Shown here in pieces: positions 1-12,433 of a stretch of DNA of 64,000 nucleotides (the first letter of the stretch is position 1; each line of letters opens with the position of its first letter). A program made the position numbers and the translations under genes. Below the pieces are notes generated by a model that worked only from the letters and a program-made list of their open reading frames with translations, made no database searches and had not been told where the DNA came from. This DNA is from Hypoxylon rubiginosum (lineage: Eukaryota; Ascomycota; Sordariomycetes; Xylariales; Hypoxylaceae), in the NCBI GenBank assembly GCA_902806565.1, contig CADCXA010000031.1:310001-374000 (forward strand). Direction: 5' to 3'.

Positions 1-1045
1 AAGAGGTCATGGGGGAGAAGGGGAGCGGGAGGTGGGGGAGGTATGTTATTAGATATATGAAGAGGGCCTCGACGAAATCAGGTAGCTTGAATAATTAAAT
101 CTGTTCAAGGCCTTCCAGATTGAAGGTAGGTCTCTTTAATCGTCCGATAGCTATCTGTTAGGGATATATGCCTAAAGGGACTCGTAAGCATTACTGGAAG
201 TCGAACATGTCTCTTATCAGCCCCAAGGGCTTGGCACGAGTGAAACAAAGAAAGATATGACGTGTGTGAGTAGTTGGCGAAGGTGAGGGGTCTGACATCA
301 TGATAACCAAGGACATAGCACTCACTCATTTGACTAGTCAGACACAGCTGAGGCGCCTTAGAGAAGGGCGCTGCTTTCCTGCAGGCTACGCATCGGGAGG
401 CTTTCGCTAGTGGAAGAAAGCGGGCAGAACGGGGGCTGTCTATGCTCGAACAGGTGTGTTCAGCTAACCTACCGAGCGCCATAAGCGTAATGTACATATT
501 TCCAATAACAGCACCTCCGGCTTCGGCTAGGTTCCGAAGTGGGATTGACGAAAACTTAGGGGTTAGAATGGGATACCCCTATGCATTAACTTTGCTATTC
601 TGCGGCCATATCAATCTCGCTTGCCTTCGTGTACATACGTAGATACCCAACATGTATGCCCATTTTGAGGCCGACCTGCTCGTAGAAAACAACTTCAAAT
701 CTTCTTGTGCGACCTTCAACGTGGCTGCATCGCTATGTTGATTGAACGCTGGAGCTGAAACTATGGCCCCCAAATTATACCACCTAAATAGCGGTGGATA
801 TCTAGTCCAGCCTTATGTCGCCCATAGCCTACTTGTTGTCTCACTACCAAGGTAATGTCTCTTAAAATAGGCCATCTATTGCTTCACGTTTCAGCCAGAA
901 AAGGTGTTTGTAGATAGGCTACTGCAGCTAACCCATTGCCCAGCGTAATATATATGTCGACGCAATCAGCTGAAAAAGCTCAGCCTAGATGGCCACCCAG
1001 GTATTGTTCCCGAGTTTCTAACATCATATTAATTTTGAGAAAGTC
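1..1045. other. no supportable gene
   Basis: Short open frames on both strands lack recognisable domains, fungal codon bias or convincing splice structure. The first 45 bases are purine/G-rich (GGGGGAG-type). I see nothing else that can be supported. Confidence 0.5.
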
Positions 1046-1876
1046 ATGCATTGGCAGGGCTTGTTGTCGTTAACGTTTAGTGTGGCAATCCGGATTTTTA
1101 TCGTCGAAGGGACGACCACTCTCTTGACCTTCTCAGACAACAACTGCGTCTCATTCGTCGAGTCGCTTGAGGGAGCTGACGGCTTCTACGACGGTACATG
1201 TACGAACTTCTGGGACCAGAGCACTAGTCCACATAACAGCTTTATGATTGACGCCGTCGACCTAGGCTGTTTAAGTATGTCTACGTATCCCCTTCTGTCG
1301 AGAATATCTTGTCGCTTTTTATAAGAGACGAGTCGTCAATAGGGACATACGCAATTAAGTAGTGGCTAACTCGTGTTGTTAGTAACTATCTACGGCCAAA
1401 ACGCAAACGAGCAGGTCTGCTCTTCGGATATTCAGATCGTTGCCGACCAAAGAAATTGCTACAATTCTTCATGGCAATATTATAGTGTAGACTTTTGCAC
1501 GCCCTTGATACCATCATCATCATCAACAGCAACCTTGCTTCCAACATCAACAATCCTGCTTCCAACGTCAATGGGTACCCAGGTTCCTTCCTTAGCCGCG
1601 GTGTCACCCAACAATGTCAATGTAGCCGTTGTCGCAGGTGGTTCAGTGGCCGGGACTCTTGCCATCATAGCTGTGGTCGCGGCAGCACTTTATTACTTCT
1701 GGTGGCGACATAAGACGAAGAGTCAACCCGCTCAAAATGATGACTCCGAGAGAGATAAGGTCTCGGGATTAATCTACAAGTCAGATGAATTAGGGCCGGC
1801 TAGAATCGCCGAAGCGCCGTGGCAATCCGAGCGGCCGTGGGAACTTGCTCCTGATCATATTGTGGAGGCACCCTAA
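1046..1876 (+). CDS. small secreted-then-anchored single-pass membrane protein
   Basis: Two exons, 1046-1274 and 1383-1876, joined by a 108-nt GTATGT...TTAG intron with a GGCTAAC branch site near 1365. The splice closes in frame (phase 1) and gives 240 residues. The order is a hydrophobic N-terminus (about residues 1-22, signal peptide), an ectodomain with several cysteines (DNNC, GTC, GC, VC, NC, FC), a Ser/Thr/Pro stalk with a CAT-repeat-encoded serine run, a transmembrane helix (AVVAGGSVAGTLAIIAVVAA), a WWRHK stop-transfer, and a charged acidic tail. This architecture is common among fungal wall-sensor-like or lectin-like surface proteins, but I recognise no specific family. It shares its layout with the gene at 3501. 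The function is not assigned. Confidence 0.6.
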
Positions 1877-3440
1877 CAATCACAGCGCCCATATGAAGTC
1901 CCGGCTTGATGATCCAGCACAGCTGTGCAGTAGATACTAGAAAGAACGAGTTATCGACTAGGATTTGAATTGCGTAATGTTCCTAAGCACTGTTGATTTA
2001 GCGAAGCATCACTATTGCACTGGTGCTGTTAAAATAGGACATAATTTACCCGTGGCCATGAGCGTCGCCTTTATACCATACCTGCTTAGTAGGAAGTTAT
2101 CGACAAGAGTTTCGGAAAAGGGATACTTTGGAAGTCAAGTCTTCCCGATTGTAAGGCTCTGCATTTCTATATTAATATCATTGAATCTGCTAACCATTTA
2201 TATCATGAAAATCGAGACGTTTGACGAAATACTTGGGAACTTATATCTGGATGTTAGCATGTCTTTGATTAGTGTGAAATTAGATTTCTTGGATTTTACG
2301 AGCACCTCTTACTTTTAAGCAAATAGTACATACTTAGAAACTGTACACATGTGCTCTGTGCTGTCTTCCACGTATCCTAAGCTTTTCCCCAGCCAGCCTG
2401 ACTAATGCCCATAGGGTGAATTCTTGCATTTTTAAAGTACACTGTTAACCTCCTTATAATTATACTACTATACCTGCTGAATGCCCTATGTTTAGCATGT
2501 CGCTCTCCAACATCTCAGGCCACTCTTCCTTTCTACCAGTGTATACCTGCCTGTAAGGATTTCAGAGAGACCTTCAAATTGTATATGTCACACCCCGTGC
2601 GTCGCTTTGAATGCCTATCATGATTCTTCGGACTCTTGGCCGCTGTTAACACATGAGTTGCTTGCTCCGGGTGGCGTCGGTAGACCAGCGAGGGGGGCAC
2701 GTTTCCTTCATCAGACATGGCGTATTGGTGGATACCCATTATTGGATTGAAACCCATTAACCATTCATGCAAACAAATAGTTGTGTACCAAGATAGGCAG
2801 CCCATTATCAAGTATCCGAGTTAAACCACCTTGCCGACACCATGACTCGAACTTTACAGTCAAGTGTTTGCTAGCTTCTTTACCAATTGCAACGAGCACG
2901 ATTCAAACAGTTAGTTGTAAGACGTTGGTCACCTTATACTAGCTCAATGCTAGTCATCCGGTTACGGCACTCCGCTGCATCAGCACCGTACTTAAAAAGA
3001 GTCCAGATTCCCAATCCGCCGTGGTATTTAATACCTTCATTCCTTACCTGCAACACACTGCCGTGGTTTAAGCAGGCTTAGCTATAAGCTGCACAGCCAA
3101 TATCCTTGAGACTCTCATTCGAGATAGGAGCATCTTAACACACACCCGATTCGACCGTGAAGCTCTAAGTAGCGATACTTCAGGACGTACTACTACCTTG
3201 CACAAAGCGTTTACTTCGTGAGTCTCTCAAATCGATTTTTCGCTTCCTTGTGTACCTGGGAAATTAATTAGAGCATACCTAGGTACACATAACTTCGTTG
3301 AATAATTTCAGGCCAGACGTTATCTTACAATTCGACTACCAACACCGCAAGTAGCCAACGCCGAAGATAACAGCATTGTACTGCGCGACAAACGTCATAG
3401 CACCAACGTCTCATACATACGACCCAGAAAGGCATCGAGT
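1877..3440. other. intergenic, no supportable gene
   Basis: A+T-rich DNA with frequent stops. A 117-codon frame at 1965-2318 is hydrophobic but has fungal-atypical codon use and no domain. An upstream exon of the gene at 3501 may lie in the right-hand part but could not be placed. Confidence 0.4.
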
Positions 3441-3500
3441 CTCTAGCTTCCAGCCTTTATATCCCGTTTAGTTTCGTCAGGCTTAACACCAGACTTAACA

Positions 3501-4061
3501 ATGTCGTCATCCATTATTCCGACCGTAACATCCTCAGATACGCCGTCGGGTGTTTTAGCTACCAGAGACATCATGACGACGCTTTCGACAGTGGTGAAAC
3601 GCGTGGCAGTAGTCACAGTCGTAGAGCCACTTCCCACACCCACACCCACACCCACCACGTCGTCGATGATGTCAGAGGGAGCACTGGCGGGCATAATAGT
3701 GGGATCTGTGGCGTTCTTACTTCTTGCCGGCTTTGCTATCATGTGTGTGTGCGGTAGGATTTGTCAAAGGCAACGCGCTAGGAAAAAGGAAACCCAGGGA
3801 GCCAGAGCTGCAGGCGGCAATCCAGCTGGCGACCCGGCTGGTGGTTCGGGTGGCTCGCTCGAAGTGATGGAGGAAGGAGACGACGGACAGTTCGGGCAGG
3901 TGCGGAGCCACACCAGCCATACGAGCCGCGTCGGACGTGCCTCGCATTCCCAGGCACCGCCGCGAGGAGCCCGCCACGCCGGCGCGACCGGGGCAACCAG
4001 CGGGCTGACGACCATGTCCAGCTCCGGGGGCGGAGGCGGAGGTGCAGGGTCGCATCACTGA
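3501..4061 (+). CDS. single-pass membrane protein with PT-repeat stalk, 5' end unresolved
   Basis: A 186-codon frame from the first ATG. It encodes a Ser/Thr-rich segment, a (PT)4 stalk, a transmembrane helix (GIIVGSVAFLLLAGFAIMCV, about residues 64-83), a basic juxtamembrane CGRICQRQRARKK, and a Gly/Ser/His-rich tail ending in a glycine run. There is no signal peptide at this ATG, and the open frame continues upstream to a stop near 3439. A 5' exon with signal peptide and ectodomain is therefore expected to splice in around 3440-3500, as in the similar protein at 1046-1876. The codon bias becomes strongly GC-rich after 3780, unlike the flanks. The cytoplasmic tail is low complexity. The function is unknown; it resembles the C-terminal half of fungal wall-stress or surface-sensor proteins only in architecture. 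Confidence 0.5.
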   Translation: MSSSIIPTVTSSDTPSGVLATRDIMTTLSTVVKRVAVVTVVEPLPTPTPTPTTSSMMSEGALAGIIVGSVAFLLLAGFAIMCVCGRICQRQRARKKETQGARAAGGNPAGDPAGGSGGSLEVMEEGDDGQFGQVRSHTSHTSRVGRASHSQAPPRGARHAGATGATSGLTTMSSSGGGGGGAGSHH

Positions 4062-7000
4062 TGGAAGGGTGGCAGTGACAAGTAATCGGCATCGCACTGG
4101 AGCTGCTAGGCTAGCCGATGATGGAGTGTCTTGACGTTTAGGGGGGGAAAGAAAAGCTAGGGCAGATAATTTCGGCAATGCTGAGAAAGTATTGTCTTCG
4201 GACAACCACACCACGTGTGGGCGCTAGGAACTCGGGAATTTATCTTTAATCTTCAATGTAACTTAACCCCTATTAATTTAATATCGAATGACTTCAGTAA
4301 CTGACTCCTACCTTCGATTCCGCTGCCAGGGATCTGATCCTGAATCCAGGCGCTCGGGACATTGCAGCTCTTATTAGGTAAGGTGCTTACCCCTCATTTC
4401 CAGATCCTGGGTAGCTTTTTACTGGGGTTAGTTTTATTAGTGTCTTATAAGGTATTTTAAGCCTCTCTTAATCTATAACCCACCTACTTAGGCTAGCATG
4501 CCTAACTTTTTTATAACCCCGCCTCTTTACTAAGTCCCTGTTTTCTCTACCTCTTTAAACCCCCATACCTTCGATGACTTAATCCAAGATACTAATAACT
4601 ACGAGAAGCTTACTTAAAGCAGTGCTGCCTAGCTATGACCGTGGTATTAAGTTCGCGTCACTAGATACGTATTGAGGAATCTGGGCGTTATGAAGGTACC
4701 AGCACATAACATGTATGTGTATAAGAGTACCTAGGTACTCAATCAATTATTATCTAACATGCCTTTACTAGTTAATAACTGTATGCCCACTATATTGTCA
4801 CGAGGTATACGATGTATTGGTACAGGGTTTTAACATATACGAGCAAATGTAAAAATGCTAACTATCAAACTCTGTACCCTGTGCCGGTGGGTAGATTGCA
4901 TTTCTCAGCAACAGACCACTGTGAGAGGGAAATATAGTACAGCCTGATATAGTAACAAACGATTCAAAGGTTTCTTTTAAGAAGATCCCACCCCATAGTA
5001 TTTCTAGACCAAGGAAGGGTGCTGCTAGAATGGGCTGATGGAGACGGAAAATCGCTAGCAAATATAGATGGCCGAGTTGGACAAGCTGTATGATGCTAAA
5101 CCACCCTCTATTGTATGGTGAGGCAATGACAGTGGTTAGCTAAGCCGAGATATGATCGCATTCACATCGGATGTGAGTGTTGCTTGGCGAGTGGCTAGGC
5201 GAGTGGCTTGGTCGTCATTTGAATGGTAAGCCTGAACATGTACTAGTGGCACACTTTCGGCTCCATTTTGATATCTATTGAGGCGGTAGTCTCTGAGACT
5301 CTGCTTGTCGCTGGAGTGGGATGTTGGTGGGCCGTTTGAGGAGTGGTGACTTGGCTTGGGTGAAATTTCACTAGAGGTCATGGCTACTTTAGCTACGAAC
5401 GTGATCAAACTATCAGGAGAGTTCTAGAGTAATGAGACGGCTCACCTGTTGTGCACTGCCTTGTTTGAGTTTCCCGTCATGGTTCGAGAAAAAAAAGCAA
5501 AAAGGTAGGTAATTGAACAGTATATAGATTGGTGACTGTTGATGAGTAGGGGTCATTTGCACGGAGATGCTTTAAGAATTCATCGCCATGAATGAGGGGG
5601 ACATATTTTGTTATAAAGACCCCTGCTAACTGGTTTCTGGATAGATAAGCTAGGTACGATAAATAGATAATAGACACCTTTGCCGCATACAAAATGTTAG
5701 TACCCTGTCCGCGCACCTCAAATACTTTAATACTTACCATCCGGGAATGCAACCTTATCAATCCGGTAGAAGCCTAAAGCCGTCGACATTGGTGGCCATG
5801 TCATGAAACCATACATTCTTAAAATAGCGCGGGAACAGCGATGGTGTTCGATGCTTCGGTAAGGATTGAGAAGGCCACTGACTTCGTCGAAGGGACACCG
5901 AAGTAACGGATAACCAGTCTAGCACCGTTCAAGAATAGAAGTTGTTGGCAGGCTACCTACCTGAGGTAACCATTGGGTAAATCCTTATCCCCCTGCATGT
6001 AACTGATATAGAAACGTTAGTCTTTACTTAACGTAATTCGAACATCTCATTTAGACCCCCAAGCATATACTAAATGAACCGCTACATACCTGCCTAGGTA
6101 TGTACCTGATTTTTTAATAATTCAAATGTACAAATGGCCGATAGAAGTGCATGGTAGTTGGTGGAACTCCACACAATGAATATTGATAATAGCTATGTAG
6201 GTAAATATGATAACCTGGACAGAACTGCACCCGACTAAGGTGGACATGGAACTGATTAGGATAACCTCCGGTAGAATCTCATATAAAGAAATGTCATTCA
6301 CTCACTATCCCAGTACATAACCAACTTAGACAGAGGGCTTGTCCATCGCGGGTATGTAGTACCTGGTAGATTGTTCATGATCGTCTAGAGTTGGATATAA
6401 TTCCGCCCTGGCCTTTCGTACACATCTCCCGCATGTGCAATGTGAAAATTCCCCCCACCCGTGACCTGTAAATATGCAGGTCCTTTGAGCGAGACTCGGC
6501 TTAACTCTCGACAACGGTATGCTCCCTAGGTATTCCCGGTTAGAGAACCAGGTCATCGAAACCAAGACGTGTGCGCTTAGGGGCGGAGAAGGAATTCGTC
6601 GGGGCCCGTCACACGCGTTCCGACGACAAGAACCACTCTTTGTATGCAGGAATCCATCGAATTCAGTTGATAATGTTCGGAAACTCCGTTTCGGAACCGG
6701 CGTAAAAACCGGAATGATGTTAATCTGTTGATGCGTTAGTTAGGTATACATTTGGCAAGTACATAGGGGTTGCTGACAATTTTTTTCGGTGAGCTCAACC
6801 AATCATCTAAATGGAAGCGGCATTCGTTGTAGTTACTGGCACAATCCTAGGTTGCCTCTGTACCACGACCAAGTCGTTACCTGTACGAGGGCCGTCGCCT
6901 GTCTGGTATGATAGCCAAGTGTTCTCGCTCTATTGGCTTGACTTTTGCTTCGAATGAGGCAGCCGGGCCTCAATCCAAGTCGCCTCGTATAGACGTCATT

Positions 7001-7613
7001 CCGCACGGGTAGCAAAGGTTCGCCTCACTCTGTCATGATCACAGATGCCGAAGTCCTGTGTCTTGGAATAGCGGTCTGTCGATTTTTAGCATACCGAAGC
7101 GGGGAAGGGGCGACTAAGTGTTCAGAAGGTCGATAATGTACAGCTTTCTATCTTTTGTTCTTGGTGCCCGATGCTCCGGGCTGACACAGGATCCGGGTGA
7201 AGGTTCGACCGAATCCTTCAAGAAGTGTAAGTCACGTGAAGAAGACAGTCAGCTGAAAGAAATGCTGATGAGCATTTGGGGAACGAAGAAACAAAGATGA
7301 AAAAAAGGCTATGTGTTAATAATGAACTGCATAGTCTCACTTGCAAAGACTAGCGGCAGCAGTAATAGGAACTATGATGAGACATAGGACGAAACCCGGA
7401 GTAAGAAAAAAGAAGTATGCAAGGTATATATTGCGAACTTTCGAGGGAGTTAAAATCCCTTGGCTGGAATACGAAAAGCATACATATTTTTGTGGTAAAG
7501 TTCCGTGGAAACTGATCATCACTGGGAAAGGTTGAGTTGGTTCGCTTTATATACCTTACTTACAGTGCATGATTTACTCCTGACAGTTTGTCGTCGCTTC
7601 TTTGTGTATCGGC

Positions 7614-7706
7614 AATTGTCCTAATTGTCCAGGAAATTGTCCTAGTTGTCCTAGTTGTCCTAGTTGTCCTAGTTGTCCTAATGTACCCGAAAAGTTGTCC
7701 TAGACA
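7614..7706. repeat. 9-bp minisatellite, unit TTGTCCTAG
   Basis: Tandem and near-tandem copies of TTGTCC(TAG/TAA). The perfect core at about 7645-7680 is flanked by diverged copies (AATTGTCCTAATTGTCC on the left, a spaced copy AAGTTGTCCTAG on the right). It lies in the gene-poor region with no obvious gene attached. Confidence 0.85.
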
Positions 7707-9950
7707 TGTGACGGCTGATATTTTTCTTTCCTAGTGCCGCGGTTAAGAGCCAATTATTTCCCAAGGTGGTGGTGGGGATGATGCAGGCTCTCCCCGAGCG
7801 CCCCAACACATTCTCTACTACTTGCATACCTTATTTGATAGACGCTAAGGCAAAAGTTTTACCCGTACCAATAGGCCGATCATGACCAAAACTACTATCT
7901 TTCTCGTCTAAAGGATTAAATATTAGACCTTCTACCTAGCCCGAGCCCCGAGAGAGATAACAGCGCCTCGTTCTACATCATTGTTAATGTCGCTAATAAC
8001 CATGGGAATAGTAATAACATTTAGTCGTATAATACGCGAAAAAGCCAGGAAAAAGAGGTCCTGATATTGCGATATTATCTTAAGCTAAATATATCACGAG
8101 GCCAACCATAAGATAAAGGAAACCTATGAACCTAGCTAAAGCGTTATAAGGCCGACCATGCGATAGGAAAACATCTACGTTATTATACAGAGAGCTATAA
8201 ACCTAACAGTCACTATATGCTGCGGGTATACATAGGTACCGAGTATAAAGAGGTTTACATTATGCCCTATTAACCTGCCCTACATTTTTCTCCGAACAAA
8301 TAAGCCTACGGTCCTACCTGGATGGCCAGAAGCTGGGACCGCGACGCATAGTCTATCAGGAGAAACTATACGATGAGCCACAGCCTTCATTAACCAAGGA
8401 ATAAGAAAATACTAAGAAATATATACGAAAGTATTATCATTAAGTACCTAGGTACCTAAATAACCGGAACCCCAATTGACACTCGTGTTTCCCGAAAACA
8501 TGACGCATATGTTATATATGTCTCTCCGTCTTACTTCCATTTTATTTTAAAAATGATTAGTCGGCATGACAAAGCAGCGATAACAACTTGCACACAATGC
8601 ATGTCTTATAGTTATATCTAGTTGTCAGTTCCCGGAGCGCGGAAAAAGTTGACGAAACAAGGATAATTAAGCAAATTTAAGGAAGCCGGCGTAGAATTAA
8701 CACGAGCTCAGTAGCAAGGCGCGCCTGGTGAGCGGCCTCGATATCTTGGGGTTTATGGTCTATGAAACGGATCGTACAGGTTGGAGCAAGTGAGAACGCT
8801 TCCAAGCGTATCTCTTATAGAATTTGTTTTTCATCCGCAGTAAACGTAGGTTTGTTCTTGTTGGACTTCTGGGGAGCCTTGCTATAATGTAGGAAAGAGA
8901 ATAGTTCTTGTTAGTTATATTTAGTTAAGAGGAAATTAAAGGAAGTCCCCGGATGGAGCTTTGGAACAGTCTCACCCATTACGGACTGATTGAGTGGTTG
9001 ATTCGGAAGTCATGGTGAGGTCCTGGCAACGTAGAAAAAGACGGCCATGTAAGTACTTGGGTATCTGCGATTGTGTCAGCACATTAGGCAATGTCAACGT
9101 CGTACGTATTAAACTTACCGAATACTCGTGTCGATATCTTGAAATTTTCCACGGATAAGTCGAGAAGATCAAGGTTTGAGGACAATAGAATGATTCAACT
9201 AAGAAGCAAATCTCCGAAGAAAGAGCAGCATATTTACATTGCCTGGTTATAAATATATTTCAAAGCCTTACTCTATCCCGGCTACTAGGTGGTGGTTGGA
9301 CGGCTCGCTGAATCTAATGCGACCACTCTGCCTACGCGTTGGCACGTAAAGCCACATGTAGAGTAGGCTAGCGTGATGGAACTTCCGTACCTGCATTTTT
9401 AACAATGCTGACCGGATGAGATGTAACACAGCGACACCCTCGAGCCATTGATATCATAGCAGATCAGTTAATCAATGGGACCCATGTTCGATTCATGTAC
9501 TAGGAGAGGTTACTAAGACCTCTAAAAGGGGAAATGCGGTTAGGCTTAGGTCATATGTCCACAATATTCATAAGGAGGGAGCACGATACTGGTGTTCATG
9601 GTAAACATAAACAGATGGACAATGGTAACAGGGGTAATATTTGGGGAACGCTGGCAAGTGGAAGGTTCGAAACTGGCAACATATATGACACGGGGAGTAG
9701 ATGATATGGAAAATTATGAAGATGGCAGAAATTGAGTACTACAGGAAAGGGGGAAGCTATTGAGGCGACACAGGCAGTAGCTGATAGCTGTCGGCTTGTA
9801 TATCCACAGGTTGTGTAACCTACCTACTACGTGGGCAGTAATGGAGGAATCGGTGCTCTCCAAGCGCCACCAGTAGCCTGGGGGATCGGGGTCGTTGGTT
9901 AAATTTATTAATAAAGCAATCTCATTCATGGTGAGAAATTCTCCTTGACC

Positions 9951-10012
9951 GCTACCTACCTAGGTAGGCTAGGTACCTAGATACCTACCTAGTATCTAGG
10001 TATGTAGGGGTA
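9951..10012. repeat. TACCTAGGTA simple-sequence tract
   Basis: Interleaved CTACCTACCTAGGTAGG and AGGTACCTAGATACC phrases, partly palindromic. The same vocabulary recurs across the window (about 3250, 8450, 35580, 44010, 47085), so it is a genome-wide simple sequence and not a specific element. This copy lies about 200 bases upstream of the O-methyltransferase relic. Confidence 0.7.
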
Positions 10013-10205
10013 AGTACCCTACATATGTAGTTATAAGCGACCAATTTGAGGAGTGCGACGCGCTATAGAGGGGTATCTATTGTCCTAAGTCATCAAAAAA
10101 TAAAAGCATTTTTCACTTCCTAGTATCTATCACACCCCTCACTATCAGCGATATACTCAATCCAGTTCCTCTTGACTCTGCACTCGTTCATGTGTATTTC
10201 TCATC

Positions 10206-11672
10206 ATGGCTGCCGAGACAACTAACGTAGAGAACGTCGCCCGGGCCCTGAAGCAGGTGGCAGAAGACGGCAATAAATTCATGAACAACGACTCAGCCGC
10301 ACGTGAGAAGCTAGTAGCAAGTGCGAGAGAGCTCGTCCTTGCAGCGGAGACGCCAGTTGAATCTCTCCTGTGGAATATATGGGCACTCGTAAGTTTCATA
10401 GCATCAGGTTTATCAAATTACTATATACTGACATGAATCGATTGGCTTACCCAGCCGACTAGAACAGTAGCTGCCCGTATCGCTGTTGATTTGAAGATCT
10501 TCGAGACGGCCGTCGACAACGGCGGCTGTCCTAAGTCTAATGAGGACTTAGCTGCTGTGACGGGGGCCTCCCCTATGCTTGTAAAAGCGCATCAGTCGTG
10601 CTTGTGTCTCTATGGGCATGTTAGTTGAGCAAGGCCCTGACCTATACGTGCCTAATAGGATGACAAAGCTCCTGGCGACCAAGGAATACGCAGCCGGTAT
10701 AATCTTCTGGTATGTTTTAGCATCACTATCCCATGCACCATTGCGGTTTTGGTAATACTACAAAGTTTCGACATTACCCAGCTATCCTTCGCCAAACTAC
10801 CTGCCTATCTTAGGAGCACTAGCCTCCAAAACCCCGAGAATGCCTTGGACGGGCCGTTCCAATACGCAACCGACAGTCCCTCTGCCTTTACCTGGCTAAT
10901 CCAGCACCCGGACGTGTTCGAAGCCTTCCACGGCTACGTCCACGCCCTACGTCAGCACCTCCCCAGCTGGACAGACATGTACCCCGTGCAGTCGCGGCTC
11001 GTGGAGGGTCTGAAGCCCGACGGGGACGCCTCGGCCCTCGTCGACGTCGGCGGCGGCACGGGCCAGATCCTGCAGGACTTCTGTAACGACGTCCCGCAGT
11101 ACGCGGGACGACTCATCTTGCAAGAGATCCCCGAGGTTATCGCTGCTGCGGCGGGGAGGGGCGTCGGTGCCGACGGCCGTATCAAGTTGCAGACCCATGA
11201 TTTTTTCACTCCGCAGCCCATCAGGGGCGCCCGTGCGTATTTCATGCGCTCCGTCCTGCACGACTGGCCGGACGAGCAATGCCGTAAGATTCTGGCCCAG
11301 TTGAAGGATGCCATGGAGCCGGGATACTCCAAAATCCTCATAAGCGATTGCGTACGTATTTTTTGTGACCCAATCCTCCATGACCCACCCGCTCGGACAT
11401 TTGCCGTCCTCGTATCGAAAGTAGCTATCTAGATACTTTAAAGCAACTTTGAACTAAGTATTAATCCGTTTCAATATTAGGTTGTTTCCGACCAACAGGC
11501 CGCCTGGCAGCACATATCACTTGATCTTTACATGATGGCCCAGGTATCGTCCCGTGAGCGCACTGAGCGTGAGTGGCGGGCGCTCATTGATGGCTGCGGC
11601 TTGGAAGTCACCGGAATTTATAACAAAGGGGACGGAAATGAAGGTCTCATTGAGGTTATTAAGTCCGCGTAA
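10206..11672 (+). pseudogene. SAM-dependent O-methyltransferase (fungal secondary-metabolite type), frameshifted
   Basis: Exons 10206-10388, 10455-10709, 10766-11351 and 11481-11672 have canonical GT-AG introns (66, 56 and 129 nt), all phase-consistent except for one lesion. In exon 2 an A4 run (10583-10586) carries one base too many. Upstream the frame reads SPMLVK and downstream the natural continuation MGMLVEQGPD lies one frame over. Without that base the product would be about 404 residues, normal for the family. There is an N-terminal winged-helix-like dimerisation region, SAM motif I (LVDVGGGTGQIL), a catalytic-region HDWPDEQCRKIL and a family-typical C-terminus (RTEREWRALIDGCGL). Relatives methylate polyketide or phenolic hydroxyls. 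Downstream lie two more damaged biosynthetic genes. A sequencing error in the A-run is the alternative explanation. Confidence 0.85.
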
Positions 11673-12433
11673 GATAACCTAGTTAAATGTTGAGATGAAG
11701 TTCAGTTGGTGTGAGGATCGTATGACCTCGTAAAGAGAGCTTTATATACCTACTTTGAGTGTTTTTGCAGTCTTAATGCACAACTTACACAGTTTATCTT
11801 TGTGCCTCCTTAGTGTCGTGGAAGTTTTCATGACAGCAGAAGGTAGTCGCCAATCCACTAATTTTAATAATTACATCAATTCTCAATAAAGCACAATATA
11901 ACATCTTCCCATACCCGACACGTAGGATTTTTAATATATCGTTGAGTATAATTGAGAAATCTGCTCACGGGCTTGCTTTCTAAATTATCATGGCGGTGAG
12001 AATCCACTCAACTGGAAAGGCATGTATTTACTATCTTTATATAATTCTACATGATTACCTACCTAGGATATCCTTATAAGACACTAGATAACATCTAATA
12101 TGGTAACCCATTAAGAGCAACAAAGGAGACCTGACAAGAGAATGTGTAAGAACTACATCTGTTTGATGAGCACTTCAGGCAATTGCATACATCTCAAGCG
12201 GCCGGTTACATGATAGGTGACCGGATGCTATCTCAGTGCCTTAGACTAGAATTTAATGTGGTCTATGGGAAATCGATAGAAGTGGTTTATCATTGTTCCA
12301 GTCCACCTTACCTAGGGTAAACGTAACTGGGCGGGTTGGTTGCACAGAACAGGATTAAGGTGAGAAGTGACAACAGGGATAAATGAACCCCTTTACATTG
12401 ATTGCATACAATCATGCAAGGGGCTAGCCCTGT
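11673..12433. other. intergenic, no supportable gene
   Basis: A+T-rich spacer between the methyltransferase and the hydrolase relic. The 5' end of the hydrolase must once have lain in the right-hand part, but no start can be placed because a stop (TAG at about 12425) interrupts the frame. Confidence 0.4.

Larger units (their letters stand above)
4062..10205. other. A+T-rich gene-poor region
   Basis: About 6 kb without a gene I can support. Stops are dense in all frames, there are TAGGTACC-type tracts, and 7.8-8.9 kb holds imprecise repeated phrases (for example GGCC-ACCAT--GATA near 8100 and 8150). This could be eroded mobile-element DNA, possibly mutated by repeat-induced point mutation, but no transposase or reverse-transcriptase motif survives that I can name. 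A Ser/His/Pro-rich 90-codon frame at 5136-5408 (minus) is the least bad candidate gene and is not convincing. Confidence 0.4.

Noticed and set aside
105..773. Three overlapping open frames near the left end
   Set aside because: No domain, mutual overlap on both strands, and amino-acid composition typical of chance frames.
1965..2318. 117-codon hydrophobic frame
   Set aside because: A+T-driven composition, no signal or domain, and no splice partner.
5136..5408. Ser/His/Pro-rich 90-codon frame (minus)
   Set aside because: Plausible composition but isolated in a gene desert with no supporting splice, promoter or recognisable domain.
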